A stretch of DNA of 64,000 nucleotides from an uncultured bacterium (GCA_947493945.1 CANLSR010000002.1:434001-498000), one strand, 5' to 3'; positions 19,501 to 29,329 are shown, counted from the stretch's first letter. The notes: generated by a model not told the origin, from the sequence alone. Numbers and translations: made by a program.

Positions 19501-19736
19501 ACCTCGGCGCGGAGCGCGGACGGGACCTCGCCCAGCCCGTCGCCGGTCCACGCGATCTCGGGCGGGTGCAGCCGTACGCCGACGTAGCCGCCGCGCTCCT
19601 CCAGCACGACCTCGCGCGAGGCCCGGAGCGCACGCCCCGCCGCGGCCGAGAGCGCCTCCGCGACGTCCGCGCGCGCCTCTGAGAGCGCACGGGCGTCCGT
19701 GCGGATGCGGAGGGGAACGGAGACGCGGACGGGCAC
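16533..19736 (-). CDS. Large CIS-associated protein (1067 aa), possible tape measure or effector
   Basis: The longest gene of the CIS operon. Residues about 1-330 are a mixed domain beginning PVRVSVPLRIRTDARALSEA. A low-complexity Gly/Ala linker follows (about 350-400). Long helical stretches are next (about 480-800, with SAPALDRAVAAV- and TELRDELRDYEAL-like heptads), then a Gly/Ala-rich hydrophobic segment near 850-960 (LVALAVVCAPLAVAVGVGTA). Its length would suit a tape measure. The internal linker and hydrophobic tail would also suit a pore-forming or loaded effector. I do not recognise a family. Confidence 0.55.
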   Translation of the reverse strand: MPVRVSVPLRIRTDARALSEARADVAEALSAAAGRALRASREVVLEERGGYVGVRLHPPEIAWTGDGLGEVPSALRAEVEAWLDDELAALAEAAGVLDAAGLAAELPEPLARLATESPDPVRFHPELLRYVIPSYDGGGDAVAVPVDAPPPAARREAVLWLPFGRVRGRLMERTLEAVGRYGPLDTTGPFGVVYAYQDGLGFLIQVPASDGSHETFDFALPGIGRPGYSEAAGRWEDRSGIPPPAPATLRVHGPFASPEDAASVVQTRAESIVGQIHKPAALSQEEFDAALEEVLGRIRTAWLGGLSATRPHLLELRMGAYVGYFPVGEPVHWTGEADLLPLTEVVLRPERDEDEDARDDAGAIAGDDGAAAGEGGASGGRGAQGGTGGAGARRGIVRTARPGSGASGPLYPPSQYRSTEAADCSAFEAEPSLDGLGPDGQGLRDEVEALAATLEIRPCAHAGRFCLNAVRAIASRAAQVGAHAVTSEGQTAGFTEPVPSENGNLGAVQFVPTASPAIQFFRHLARLVPRVKLLAQSVHAVYGRHADAIGGTWSGDSTAWALQLFKAFSPALDRAVAAVFVQTCRVLLMQLLRSSQGHIQARLSVIVPYAQQFEAVVVPRLARIEDLTELRDELRDYEALKAARDLLGHPASGAVAPPVTLPILPGLSGSPWADAARDLVEMMMEAEARADVGPGQHEDRGRVVEVGGTPRIADGRGRYRTLAQIEEDIVANRGMIEAVDPLIKQFVELDEVMDHFRDPGVGVREELESVLNEMAEHNAEMQGKVAAGSMFAFRATAIRESVPTRTVPYSRYALGGIHLVAHEAIGEFFRGDNAYGQGINHLFGVEQGREQLGMVLEVAGLVALAVVCAPLAVAVGVGTAVYHVAEAEERERLYGALIDPELVASYADIEAELFGAYLGLAFSVLPGAGKAVGKGASAGVRTATRQGVRGAARTGLGHLGRAARLGPGGLARAGFAGARRHLTRAVAEQMKRDLLEELAKEIVTDRVVDLLLQQVLTPVIQSVHRESALSGPAGGMRGAQETIAGERARRAAAERRGPGGSTPPTSP

Positions 19737-19755
19737 GGCTAGTGGCTGGGCGTGG

Positions 19756-20037
19756 TCAGAGGGCGTCCAGCCCTCGCGTGAACCGGTCGAGGACGGCGGC
19801 GACCAGCGCCTCGGGGTCGACGGCCTCGGGCGAGGCGCGGACCTCGATCTCGACCGGGAAGTGGTAGTGGATCACGGCCTGAGCGTCGCTAGCGACGCGC
19901 TCGGCCTGGGCCTCGCTGCCGGCGGCCGGGAGCACGAGCTCGCCCTCGTGGACGAGGGCGATGCCCGTCTCGCGCACCCGAGCCGCGCGCCCGCCCGCGC
20001 CCGACGGTCCGCGCCTCGGCGGGTCGTTCTCAGCCAT
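19756..20037 (-). CDS. Small CIS protein (93 aa) following the tube gene
   Basis: A 93-residue protein between tube and large protein. It contains GIALVHEGELVLPAAGSEAQ, a motif like the VHEGEYV(L)P stretches seen in phage tape-measure proteins, then HYHFPVEIEVR. It starts 3 bp after the tube gene. It may be a chaperone or a separated tape-measure segment; its role is not known. Confidence 0.6.
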   Translation of the reverse strand: MAENDPPRRGPSGAGGRAARVRETGIALVHEGELVLPAAGSEAQAERVASDAQAVIHYHFPVEIEVRASPEAVDPEALVAAVLDRFTRGLDAL

Positions 20038-20040
20038 GGC

Positions 20041-20466
20041 CTAGGGCAGCGTGGTGTCCTCCAACTCGCTCGACTTGTAGTCGGCCGTGGCGGCCATGCT
20101 GAAGCCGGAGAACGTGGCCGCCGGCGTGCCGGAGACCGTGGCCGGCGTCGGCGTCGCGCTGGTGATGAGGCAGTCGCTGAGGATGATCTGGGCGAACGAC
20201 CACGAGTCCCCCTCGGCCTCCTGCAGGATCACGTCGAACCGGGAGCCCTCGAGGGCCAGCCGCGTCAGCCGCGCCGCCGAGTCCCCGATGGCCTTGACGG
20301 TCATCGAGAAGGTGATGGCCTGCGGCGAGTAGACCACGCCGACGTGGGTCTGCTCGATGGAGTGGAGGGCCTCGGCGCCCAGCGAGAACGAGGGCGAGAA
20401 CGAGTCGATGGGCGTGACGACCTCGTCGTCCGCGATCACGGTGAGCCGCGAATTCCAGTCGGGCAT
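20041..20466 (-). CDS. CIS inner tube protein (Afp1/Hcp-like)
   Basis: A 141-residue beta-rich protein with the layout of phage T4 gp19-like tubes: MPDWNSRLTVIADDEVVTPIDSFSPSFSLGAEALHSIEQTHVG at the start and a long central helix (SAARLTRLALEGSRFDVIL). It is immediately downstream of the sheath gene (12 bp), as in nearly all contractile systems. Hexamers would stack into the tube inside the sheath. Confidence 0.8.
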   Translation of the reverse strand: MPDWNSRLTVIADDEVVTPIDSFSPSFSLGAEALHSIEQTHVGVVYSPQAITFSMTVKAIGDSAARLTRLALEGSRFDVILQEAEGDSWSFAQIILSDCLITSATPTPATVSGTPAATFSGFSMAATADYKSSELEDTTLP

Positions 20467-20478
20467 GAGGGGAGGGGG

Positions 20479-21648
20479 CTAGAAGGTGGGGGAGAGACGG
20501 ACGCGGATGCGGTGGACGGCGGGGCCGTACGTGATCGCGACGAGGGCCTCGACCTGGCGGGCCTCGCGGGCCTCGCGGACGACGGCGTTGTCCGTGTCCG
20601 TCCGGGCCTCGGTCGGGATCGAGAGGATGTCGAGGACGGGGATCTGGACGGCGAACCCGTCGATCACGGCGTCGCGCTCCAGCGGCCCGAGGATGCCGCG
20701 GATGGACCCCTTGAGCCGCATCATCCCCGCCTTGGTGATCCGTGCGTCTCCGACGAGGCCCACCAGCCCCGCCTTTAGGCGGAACTCGATGTCGTCCAGC
20801 ACGCGCACGAGGTCGACGTAGAGCAGCGGCGCGCCGCCGAACGTCCGCGCCTCGGCAAAGTGGAGCCCCTCGCCGACGACGAGGGCCGGGTCGATGATGG
20901 GGTTGATCCCGGCCTCGGAGAGCTCGGTGATCTCTGAGGGGCCGTACTGGCTCTCCAGCGGGATCGAGAGCCCGCGCACGGGCTTCAGCACGAGCGACGC
21001 GTGGGGCGGGTAGCCCGCCATGGAGGCCATCGCGGCGACGGCGGGGTCGCCGGTGGCGCCCCTGGCGGCGACGAGGACCATCCGCCCGTCGGAGTTGGCG
21101 AGCGCCCCGTAGGCGGCCGTCACGTCTGCGGCGTAGGTGTCGGAGCGCGCCGTCGCCGGGTCCACCATCGCGACGCCGACGCGGCGGAAGCCCCCTGCCG
21201 AGACCGACTCGACGTGCTCTTTGAGCGCCGTGAGCCCCGAGGCGGGGCTCCCGTTGGCGGCGGCGCCCACGTCGCTCTCCTCGGCAATCGCCACGAACGT
21301 CACGTCGTCGGCCGCGTCGAGCGCCGTGAGCGCGGCGGCGTACTCGGCGCCGGAGGCCCGCACGCCGTAGATCTTGGACGGGCGGGGGTCCTGGAGGAGC
21401 GCGACCTCGATGGCGCGCGAGAGCGGCGTCCGGCTCACCGTCCCGTCGGCGTTGACCCGGGCGAAGAGGCTGTGGGCCTGGTCCAGCGTGTCGACGCGGT
21501 GGGGCGTGTTCACGGCGGCGGTGCCGCCAGCGGCCCCGTTCGGCGTCGTGCCGACGATGGCGATGACGCCGGGCGAGCGCCGGGCGACCGGGGTCAGTCC
21601 GGAGGTGTCGATGACTACCTCTACAAAGGGGTACGCAGCATCGGGCAT
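20479..21648 (-). CDS. CIS contractile tail sheath protein
   Basis: A 389-residue sheath. Diagnostic features are the N-terminal RRSPGVIAIVGTTPNGAAGG with a strand-turn pattern, a central domain with repeated VAMVDPATAR / VLVAARGATGDP segments, and the conserved C-terminal sheath domain (FAEARTFGGAPLLYVDLVRVLDDIEFRLK..., ending VHRIRVRLSPTF). A single sheath gene is present, unlike Afp with three paralogues. It starts 37 bp after the first gene of the operon. Confidence 0.88.
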   Translation of the reverse strand: MPDAAYPFVEVVIDTSGLTPVARRSPGVIAIVGTTPNGAAGGTAAVNTPHRVDTLDQAHSLFARVNADGTVSRTPLSRAIEVALLQDPRPSKIYGVRASGAEYAAALTALDAADDVTFVAIAEESDVGAAANGSPASGLTALKEHVESVSAGGFRRVGVAMVDPATARSDTYAADVTAAYGALANSDGRMVLVAARGATGDPAVAAMASMAGYPPHASLVLKPVRGLSIPLESQYGPSEITELSEAGINPIIDPALVVGEGLHFAEARTFGGAPLLYVDLVRVLDDIEFRLKAGLVGLVGDARITKAGMMRLKGSIRGILGPLERDAVIDGFAVQIPVLDILSIPTEARTDTDNAVVREAREARQVEALVAITYGPAVHRIRVRLSPTF

Positions 21649-21685
21649 GGGTAGACGGGCGCACGGCCCGGGCTATGGCTATGGG

Positions 21686-22627
21686 TTAGGCCGAAACAGG
21701 GACGAGGACGATGCCGAGCAGACTGAGCCAGGCCGCGGCCGCCTCGGCGCGGGCGGTGCGCCGGGCGGCGGCACTCCCGGAGCCGCCCCCGGGCCAGTCG
21801 TCGTCGTCTAGGACGCTCTCCGGGACGAGCCACAGCGCGAGGAGGCCGTGGCGCCTGGGGAGGCCGGGGTCCGGAGGGGGCGCGGCGCCTCTGGCGCGGA
21901 GGTGGTCGAGAGCCTGCCGGCTCTCGTGCAGGAGTCCCGTCAGGGAGAAGCCGACGTCGCGGATGAGCACGAGGGCGGTGATCGGAAGGCGGCGTGGGGA
22001 GAGCGGCCCCGTGGGGCTGTCCGAAAACGAAATGCGGAGCGGGACCGTCGCACCGTTCGTCATCGCGTGGAGGAACGAGCCGGCGTCGTCGGCGCCCACG
22101 CTCCGGAATAGCGAGTCGAGGTGGGCGTCCCCGACGGCGCCAGGCTGGTCGAGGGTCGCGCGGAGGCGCTCCAGGATGACGGCCCGCCGCGCCGCGTCCA
22201 GCGCGGCGGGGTCGTCCGGGAGCGCGCCGAGGTCGGCCACGACGGCGTCGTCTACCCCGCCCACGTCGGGCAAGTCCACCTCCACAGCGGTGACCGTCGC
22301 GGTGTCGGCGGAAGCGCGAGCGACGACCGCCCCCTCCCAGAGCGCATCGACGGTCGGGCCTGGGACGGCGAGCCCTCGGAGCTCCATGCGCGCCTCGGTG
22401 CGCTCGGCGGTGCCGGAGCGCGCCCAGTGCCCGTCGAGCTCGACGGACCGGCTGAGAGAGCCCCCCAGGTCGACCCGGTCGAACACGCCTGCGAACGGTC
22501 CGCTGAGCCCGAGGGAATCGGCGTCGTAGGCCGTTCGGAGCACCCGCTCCAGTTCGCTCGAGCCCAGGAGGGCCGCTCGTTCGTTCGCGTCTGCAAGGCG
22601 AACGAGGGTACGATCAGCGAAGTCCAC
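21686..22627 (-). CDS. First gene of the CIS operon (possible cap/terminator), unknown
   Basis: A 313-residue soluble protein, Asp/Ala-rich, with no recognised motif. Its position ahead of the sheath and the C-terminal region (LPITALVLIRDVGFSLTGLLHESRQALDHLRARG) suggest the tail-terminator role of Afp16/gp15-like caps, but the match is positional. The start at ATG 22627 lies about 50 bp from the inverted repeat at 22676-22706, so it leads the operon. Confidence 0.55.
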   Translation of the reverse strand: MDFADRTLVRLADANERAALLGSSELERVLRTAYDADSLGLSGPFAGVFDRVDLGGSLSRSVELDGHWARSGTAERTEARMELRGLAVPGPTVDALWEGAVVARASADTATVTAVEVDLPDVGGVDDAVVADLGALPDDPAALDAARRAVILERLRATLDQPGAVGDAHLDSLFRSVGADDAGSFLHAMTNGATVPLRISFSDSPTGPLSPRRLPITALVLIRDVGFSLTGLLHESRQALDHLRARGAAPPPDPGLPRRHGLLALWLVPESVLDDDDWPGGGSGSAAARRTARAEAAAAWLSLLGIVLVPVSA

Positions 22628-22675
22628 GGGTGGTAAGGTTGGAAGTCATGGGCATCCGGCGGCCGGGCCATGCGC

Positions 22676-22706
22676 TGGTAACATTCTATTGCACAGGGTG
22701 TTACCA
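22676..22706 (-). promoter_or_regulatory. Perfect 8-bp inverted repeat upstream of the CIS operon
   Basis: TGGTAACA (22676-22683) and TGTTACCA (22699-22706) form a perfect inverted repeat with a 15-bp AT-rich spacer, 49 bp upstream of the first CIS gene. Half-sites two helical turns apart suit a dimeric repressor or activator. It is likely the operator/promoter of the 16 kb operon. No regulator gene is adjacent. Confidence 0.6.
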
Positions 22707-23231
22707 ACCAAGGGGATGCGGGCTTTTCCACGGCGGCCTTCTCGGGAGGTCTCCAGGGCGGACGCCGCTGGCAACCCCCGACGGCCACTGCCAGCCGTGC
22801 GAAGTAGAACTCCCGCGCGCCCGTGCGGGGGACCCCACCGAGCCACGCCAGCGCCTACTTGAGGCCCATCGCCGTCGTGTCGCTGCGTGCTGGAGGTGCG
22901 TCTTCGGGGGCCGCAGCGCCGTGACCGCCGCATCACCAGCGCGGAGGCCACCCTCTGGCCCCCGGCCGGGTCTTGTACCTCTCTCCCTGGACCCGGCCGC
23001 CCGCTGGTGCTCCCTCGCTGCCGTGGGCGCACCGGGGCCGGACGTTGGAGACCCGCTCCTCGCTCGGCCTCTCCGTAGATCTCGAACTGGTCGAGGCGGC
23101 GGCGGTCGGACTGCTGCGGCGGGGGGCTCCGAGGGCTTCGGCTTCCGCCGCGTGGTGGTCCGCTCTGGCGGCCCGGGCGCACGCCCTCGTGCGGTCCGCT
23201 CTGGCGGCCCCGAGGATCGCGTCGCTGAGGC
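22707..23231. other. Intergenic region, no supported gene
   Basis: No reading frame here resembles a protein I know. It contains an 18-bp direct repeat GGTCCGCTCTGGCGGCCC at 23157-23174 and 23193-23210 and is otherwise featureless GC-rich sequence between the CIS operon and a kinase remnant. Confidence 0.5.
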
Positions 23232-23630
23232 CTAGCGGTCGCCCAGGTACGGCAGCTCGACCCAGAACGTCGCCCCGGGCCCCGGCCCGTCGCTCGCGCA
23301 CCCCGCCGTGCCGCCGTAACCCTCGACGGTTGCCCTGACGATCGCGAGCCCCAGTCCGCTCCCCGGCTTGGCCTGGACCTCGGGCGTGTCGGCGCGGAAG
23401 AACCGGTCGAACAGCCGCTCGCACGTGGCGACGTCGAACCCCGCCCCGGTGTCCTCCACCTCCAGCCGGGCCGAGCCTCTGGCGTGCGTCAGACGGACCG
23501 ACACGGTCCCCCCTTCGGGCGTGTACTTCACCGCGTTCCCACCAGGTTGCTCACGACGTCCGCCAGCGGCCCGTCCGGTCTCCACCGGAACATGGGGGTC
23601 CCGTCGACGCTGGGCAAGGGCATGGACGGC
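23232..23630 (-). pseudogene. Histidine kinase remnant (HATPase_c end, frameshifted)
   Basis: The ATP-binding end of a sensor histidine kinase. The blocks ADVVSNLVG / NAVKYTPEGG (N box), DTGAGF (G1), LFDRFFRAD (F box) and GSGLGLAIV (G2) are all present, ending in FWVELPYLGDR. The N box is split between two frames: GGAACGCG stands where an intact gene needs one more base, so a 1-bp deletion near 23537-23540 breaks the frame. The histidine-phosphotransfer and sensor parts are missing. It may have been a copper-sensing CusS-type kinase, given the copper genes next to it. Confidence 0.7.
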
Positions 23631-23961
23631 ACGGCGACAGGCACTGTGTAAATAAGGCCTTGGCTGATGCCTCGGCCCGCGACCTGAGAGGCTTTTGTGC
23701 CCACGTGGCCCCTGGCGTCCAGGAGCGCGTAGGACCCAACCCGAAACGCCCCGAGACCGATGAACCACGACCATGCGGATCTTCCGGGACTCAAGCAGGC
23801 CGAGCTCCGCGAAGCCGCTCGCGAAGGCCCCCACGGCTCCCACGACGACGGCCGCGAGGGTGCGGTCGAGGCGCACGACGCGCGTGATCGCGCGCACCAG
23901 GCCGCCGATCACGCGGCGGTGGTCCACGGCGCCTCCGCCAGCGGCACGGGGGCACGCCGGG
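23631..23961. other. Upstream region of the copper ATPase, no supported gene
   Basis: The ATPase frame is open back to 23773, but that upstream segment encodes an Arg/Pro/Thr-rich string unlike P-type ATPases. On the opposite strand it reads as a hydrophobic stretch (LAAVVVGAVGAFASGF). It is probably non-coding or another remnant. Confidence 0.4.
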
Positions 23962-25968
<2,007 letters not shown>

Positions 25969-26003
25969 CCCGTGCGGCGAGGCCCGGGCGCGTAGAGATG
26001 AGG

Positions 26004-26030
26004 CCCCGCGCGGGCGTACGGCGCGGGGCA
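26004..26030 (+). terminator. Hairpin after the copper ATPase gene
   Basis: GCCCCGCGC (26004-26012) pairs perfectly with GCGCGGGGC (26022-26030) around a 9-bp loop, 36 bp past the stop. There is no T-run, so it may stabilise the 3' end instead of being a classic terminator. Confidence 0.45.
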
Positions 26031-26214
26031 CATCGCGGTCCCCGCGGCCTCCGTGCGGCCCTGTGAGCCGGCTCCCTGTGATTTCAGGCTCGCTTCTCAA
26101 CTGGCCCACGCCCCGACCGTTGACCCCCACACGCCTCGCCTCCCGGTCCTCCGTGACCTCTCGGACGGCGGGGCCCTACTCTCATCACAGGCCCGCTCGG
26201 GTCCGTCCCCCTCT

Positions 26215-26859
26215 ATGAAAGCACTCGCTCTCCCCCTCCTCGCCGCGCTCGTCGCCGCGCCCGCCCTGTCCGGCTGCGACTCCAACGACGACAACGAGGA
26301 CAACTTCACCGTCCAGTTTGCCGCCCTCAACGGCAGCGGCGTCACCGGCACCGCCGAGCTGACGATGGACGACGACGACTTCACCGTCGAGATCGACGGC
26401 GAGGACCTCGACGCTACCGCCCACCCCCAGCACATCCACGGCGCCCCCGGCGGCACCGTGACGGCCCAGGCCGTGTGCCCGACGATGGCCGACGACGCCA
26501 ACTCTGACGGCTTCGTCGACGTTCTCGAAGGGCTCCCGCGCTACGGCTCGATCCTGCTCCCGCTCGACGACGACATCTCGACGCAGGCGCAGAACGTCCC
26601 CGGCTTCCCGACCGGCACGTCGATCGACTACTCGGAGTCCACGACGATGGCCGCCCTCCGGGCCGCGCTGGTCAAGGACGACGACAACGGGGACGACCCC
26701 ATCGGCACGCTGGGCGCCGACGGCACCATCGACCTCGACAACTACGTCATCGTGATCCACGGCACGACGGACACGCTCCCGGCCACGGTCGGCACGCTCC
26801 CGGGCCTCCCGGCAGCGGCCACGCTCCCGGTCGCCTGCGGGCGGATCGTCCGGAGCTAG
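26215..26859 (+). CDS. CHRD-domain lipoprotein
   Basis: A 214-residue exported lipoprotein. It has a signal peptide with lipobox LSGC (residues 17-20), an Asp-rich spacer, then a CHRD-like beta domain: FAALNGSGVTGTAELTMDDDDFTVEIDGEDLD, the AHPQHIHG histidine motif near 60, and DNYVIVIHGTTDTLPATVG near the end. The paired HIHG/VIHG histidines are typical of the family and could bind metal. It lies between CopB and Csp, so a periplasmic copper role is plausible. It probably has its own promoter in 25969-26214. Confidence 0.75.
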   Translation: MKALALPLLAALVAAPALSGCDSNDDNEDNFTVQFAALNGSGVTGTAELTMDDDDFTVEIDGEDLDATAHPQHIHGAPGGTVTAQAVCPTMADDANSDGFVDVLEGLPRYGSILLPLDDDISTQAQNVPGFPTGTSIDYSESTTMAALRAALVKDDDNGDDPIGTLGADGTIDLDNYVIVIHGTTDTLPATVGTLPGLPAAATLPVACGRIVRS

Positions 26860-26882
26860 CCTCCCGTCTCGGTTCGAGTCCC

Positions 26883-26917
26883 GTGCGCCCGGCCCTCACC
26901 GCAGGGGCCGGGCGCAC
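26883..26917 (+). terminator. Strong 13-bp stem terminator-like hairpin
   Basis: GTGCGCCCGGCCC (26883-26895) and GGGCCGGGCGCAC (26905-26917) form a perfect 13-bp stem with a 9-base loop, 23 bp after the CHRD stop. No T-tract follows. The rest of 26918-27173 contains no gene I can support. Confidence 0.6.
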
Positions 26918-27173
26918 GCCGTCGTGCCCGGCTGGCGGTCTCCGCGGGACGCGCCGCCCTCCGGGCCCGCCGACCTCTGCAGCCGCCGCCAGCGGGGCGA
27001 GGGCGCGAGCCCGCACGCCGCACCGGGGCGGGCCTGACCTGTTGCCCGTGGTCCCCGCACGGGGCCGCGGCGTGCCACCTGTGAACCATTTCAGGTCGTA
27101 GGCCGAACGGCCCAGCCCCTCGTTCGTCACTACCTGGCCCACCGGGCCCCCTTCCCACAACCCCCACACCCCC

Positions 27174-27587
27174 ATGCGGACCCAGGACATCCTCTCCAAG
27201 CACCCCAACCCGTCCAAGCCGCTCGACCAGATCGTCGCGCTCGTCAACAGCGCCTCCGCCTGCGAGCAGTGCTGCACGGCCTGCGCCGACGCCTGCCTCG
27301 ACGAGGATGGCGACATGGACCTCCGACGGTGCATCCGGACCAACCTCGACTGCGCCGACATCTGTGCCACGACCGGCCGCGCGCTCTCGCGCCAGACCCA
27401 GCCGAACAACGGGGTCCTGCGCGCCCAGCTCGAGGCCTGCCGCGTCGCCTGCGACGCCTGCGCCGACGAGTGCTCCAAGCACGCCGACATGCACGACCAC
27501 TGCCGCGTCTGCATGGAGTGCTGCCGCGAGTGCTCCCAAGCGTGCCAGACGCTCCTGGACGCCATGCCCCGGGGCGCGGCCGCCTAA
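27174..27587 (+). CDS. Four-helix-bundle copper storage protein (Csp/DUF326)
   Basis: A 137-residue protein with 18 cysteines in repeated C-x2-C and C-x3-C helical spacing (ACEQCCTACADAC, RRC, LDCADIC, EACRVACDACADEC, HCRVCMECCRECSQAC). This is the pattern of Csp1/Csp3 bundles that bind many Cu(I) ions in their core. No signal peptide is visible, which favours the cytosolic Csp3 type. It follows CopB and CHRD and probably buffers copper, perhaps for the cbb3 oxidase encoded elsewhere in the window. Confidence 0.88.
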   Translation: MRTQDILSKHPNPSKPLDQIVALVNSASACEQCCTACADACLDEDGDMDLRRCIRTNLDCADICATTGRALSRQTQPNNGVLRAQLEACRVACDACADECSKHADMHDHCRVCMECCRECSQACQTLLDAMPRGAAA

Positions 27588-27734
27588 GCGAGGCGCTCTT
27601 TGCCGTCGGGCGTCCCGGCGCTGCCGACCTCCTAGCGGCCGACCTCGGCCGAGTCGTCCCAGCTCCGGGGAATTCCGGCCCCGACCTCGAGTTGGAGCGG
27701 GGGGCGGTCGCGGGCGCTCGACCGTGGTGCCGGC

Positions 27735-28982
27735 CTACCTGCCCGCGGCCACGCCCCGATCGGCCAACGCCTGCCGCGCGGCCGCCCGCCCGGTCGCCAG
27801 GCAGCCTGTGATCAGCCAGCCGCCCGTCGGGGCCTCCCAGTCGAGCATCTCGCCGGCGGCGTAGACCGACGGCCTCCCCGCCAACCGGAACCCGTCCAGC
27901 GCGTCGAACCGGAGCCCGCCGGCCGTCGAGATCGCCTCGTCGATTGGCAGCACGCCCGCGTGGCGCACCGGGAGCGCCTTGACGGTGCGAGACACGTCCG
28001 CGCCGAACGGCCGGCCGAACTCGTTGAGGAGCGCCGCGCGCGCGCCGTCGAGGCGCAGGGCCTTGCGCAGGCGGGTCGCGAGGCTCGGCTTCGGACCCTG
28101 CCGTGCCAAGCGCTCGGCGACGACGGCGTGGGACAGGTCGGGCAGCAGGTCGGCCACGAGGGGCGCCCCGTCCCGGACGGCCGCGCTGACGGCGTAGATG
28201 CCGCCGCCTTCGAGCCCTTTGGCCGTGACCACCGCCTCGCCCCGGCTGGCCAGGTCTCCGGCGTAGAACGCGAGCCCCTTGAGCGGCGCGCCGTGCCAGC
28301 GCGCCATGTGCGCCGACCAGTCCACCCGGAGCCCGACGTTGGCCGCCCGGAACGGGGCCACCGACCCCGGCATCTGTGCCGCCCACTCGCCGTCGGAGCC
28401 CAGCCGCCGCCAGCTGGCGCCGCCCGTGGCCAGGACGGTGACGTCGGCGTCTACGTCCTGCGGCCCCCCGGGCGTGTCGAACACGGCCCGCCCGTCGCGC
28501 CAGCCCTCCCACCGCCACCGCGTCCGGAGGTCCACCCCGAGCCCGTCCAGCCGGCCCAACCACGCGCGCAGCAGCGGCGACGCCTTCATCGCGACGGGGA
28601 ACACGCGGCCCGTCGACCCGACGAACAGCTCCTGGCCCAGGCCCGCGGCCCACCGCGTGACGTCGTCGGGGCCGAACTCGGAGAGCGCACGGGCGAAGGC
28701 CGGCGGCACGTCGCCGTACCCCGCGTCGACGGGGTCACCGACCTTCGTGAGGTTCAGGCCGGACTTGCCCGCCATCAGGAGTTTCCGGGCCGGCGACGGC
28801 ATCTGGTCGGCGACGACGACCGAGAGGCCGGCCCCGGCGAGCACCTCGGCGGCCATCAGGCCCGCCGGACCGGCCCCGACGACGAGCGCCCGGCCGTCCC
28901 AGGGCGCACCTGGGCCGGGGCGCCTCGGCCCAGACACGCTCACGCCCGGCCCGGCCTGCGTGTCGGCTCGGTGGACTCTCAT
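27735..28982 (-). CDS. NAD(P)/FAD-dependent flavoprotein (TIGR03862-like, HI0933/BaiN group)
   Basis: A 415-residue flavoprotein. The FAD-binding Rossmann motif VVGAGPAGLMAAEVLAGAG is near residues 34-52, and GKSGLNLTKVGD is the hallmark of the HI0933-like family. TGGASWRRLGSDGEW follows, then a C-terminal second FAD contact (VYAAGEMLDWEAPTGGWLITGC). Substrates of this group are largely unknown; some reduce steroid or fatty-acid double bonds. The start at ATG 28982 gives a somewhat disordered N terminus of about 30 residues; a later start is possible. Confidence 0.82.
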   Translation of the reverse strand: MRVHRADTQAGPGVSVSGPRRPGPGAPWDGRALVVGAGPAGLMAAEVLAGAGLSVVVADQMPSPARKLLMAGKSGLNLTKVGDPVDAGYGDVPPAFARALSEFGPDDVTRWAAGLGQELFVGSTGRVFPVAMKASPLLRAWLGRLDGLGVDLRTRWRWEGWRDGRAVFDTPGGPQDVDADVTVLATGGASWRRLGSDGEWAAQMPGSVAPFRAANVGLRVDWSAHMARWHGAPLKGLAFYAGDLASRGEAVVTAKGLEGGGIYAVSAAVRDGAPLVADLLPDLSHAVVAERLARQGPKPSLATRLRKALRLDGARAALLNEFGRPFGADVSRTVKALPVRHAGVLPIDEAISTAGGLRFDALDGFRLAGRPSVYAAGEMLDWEAPTGGWLITGCLATGRAAARQALADRGVAAGR

Positions 28983-29329
28983 GGAGAGAGGAGACCGACA
29001 CCGGTAGCCCTGGTGGCATTCCGGACGGGGACGGACAGGGGGGCGACGTGTGTCTTCATGGCGGGCGTCGGCGACAAGGCAGGGTACGGCGCCGTCTCGA
29101 CGGTGGCCAGAACGGGGGTGACCGCTGGTTCGCCGTCTGCGCCTCGGCCCTTTTGTAGATCTGGAAACGTCCGTTGGGGAGTCCCGACGTCTGGGCTGGC
29201 TGGGCGCCCACCGGTCGTGAGCGCTACCGTACAATCCCGTTCCATTGGTCGCGGTAGGACGAGCGCCGGCGGCCGCGGATGCCGCGGCGTTGTACTGGGG
29301 CCGCCGGGTCGCCGCCTAGCCGGCCACCG
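28983..29329. other. Intergenic region with a motif also found near 63286
   Basis: No gene is supported. At 29224-29247 lies a 24-bp sequence beginning CTACCGTACA and containing CCGTTCCA that matches 21 of 24 bases at 63286-63309. AT-richer sequence at 29150-29170 may hold the promoter of the leftward flavoprotein gene. Confidence 0.4.

Noticed and set aside
16665..19682. Plus-strand open frame of 1005 codons
   Set aside because: Antisense to the 1067-residue CIS gene, same reasons.
6473..22627. Prophage
   Set aside because: No capsid, portal, terminase, integrase or lysis gene is seen; only tail-like parts.
23773..23961. Longer N terminus for the CopB-type ATPase
   Set aside because: The extra 63 residues are Arg/Thr/Pro-rich and unlike P-type ATPases; the His/Met-rich start at 23962 is typical.
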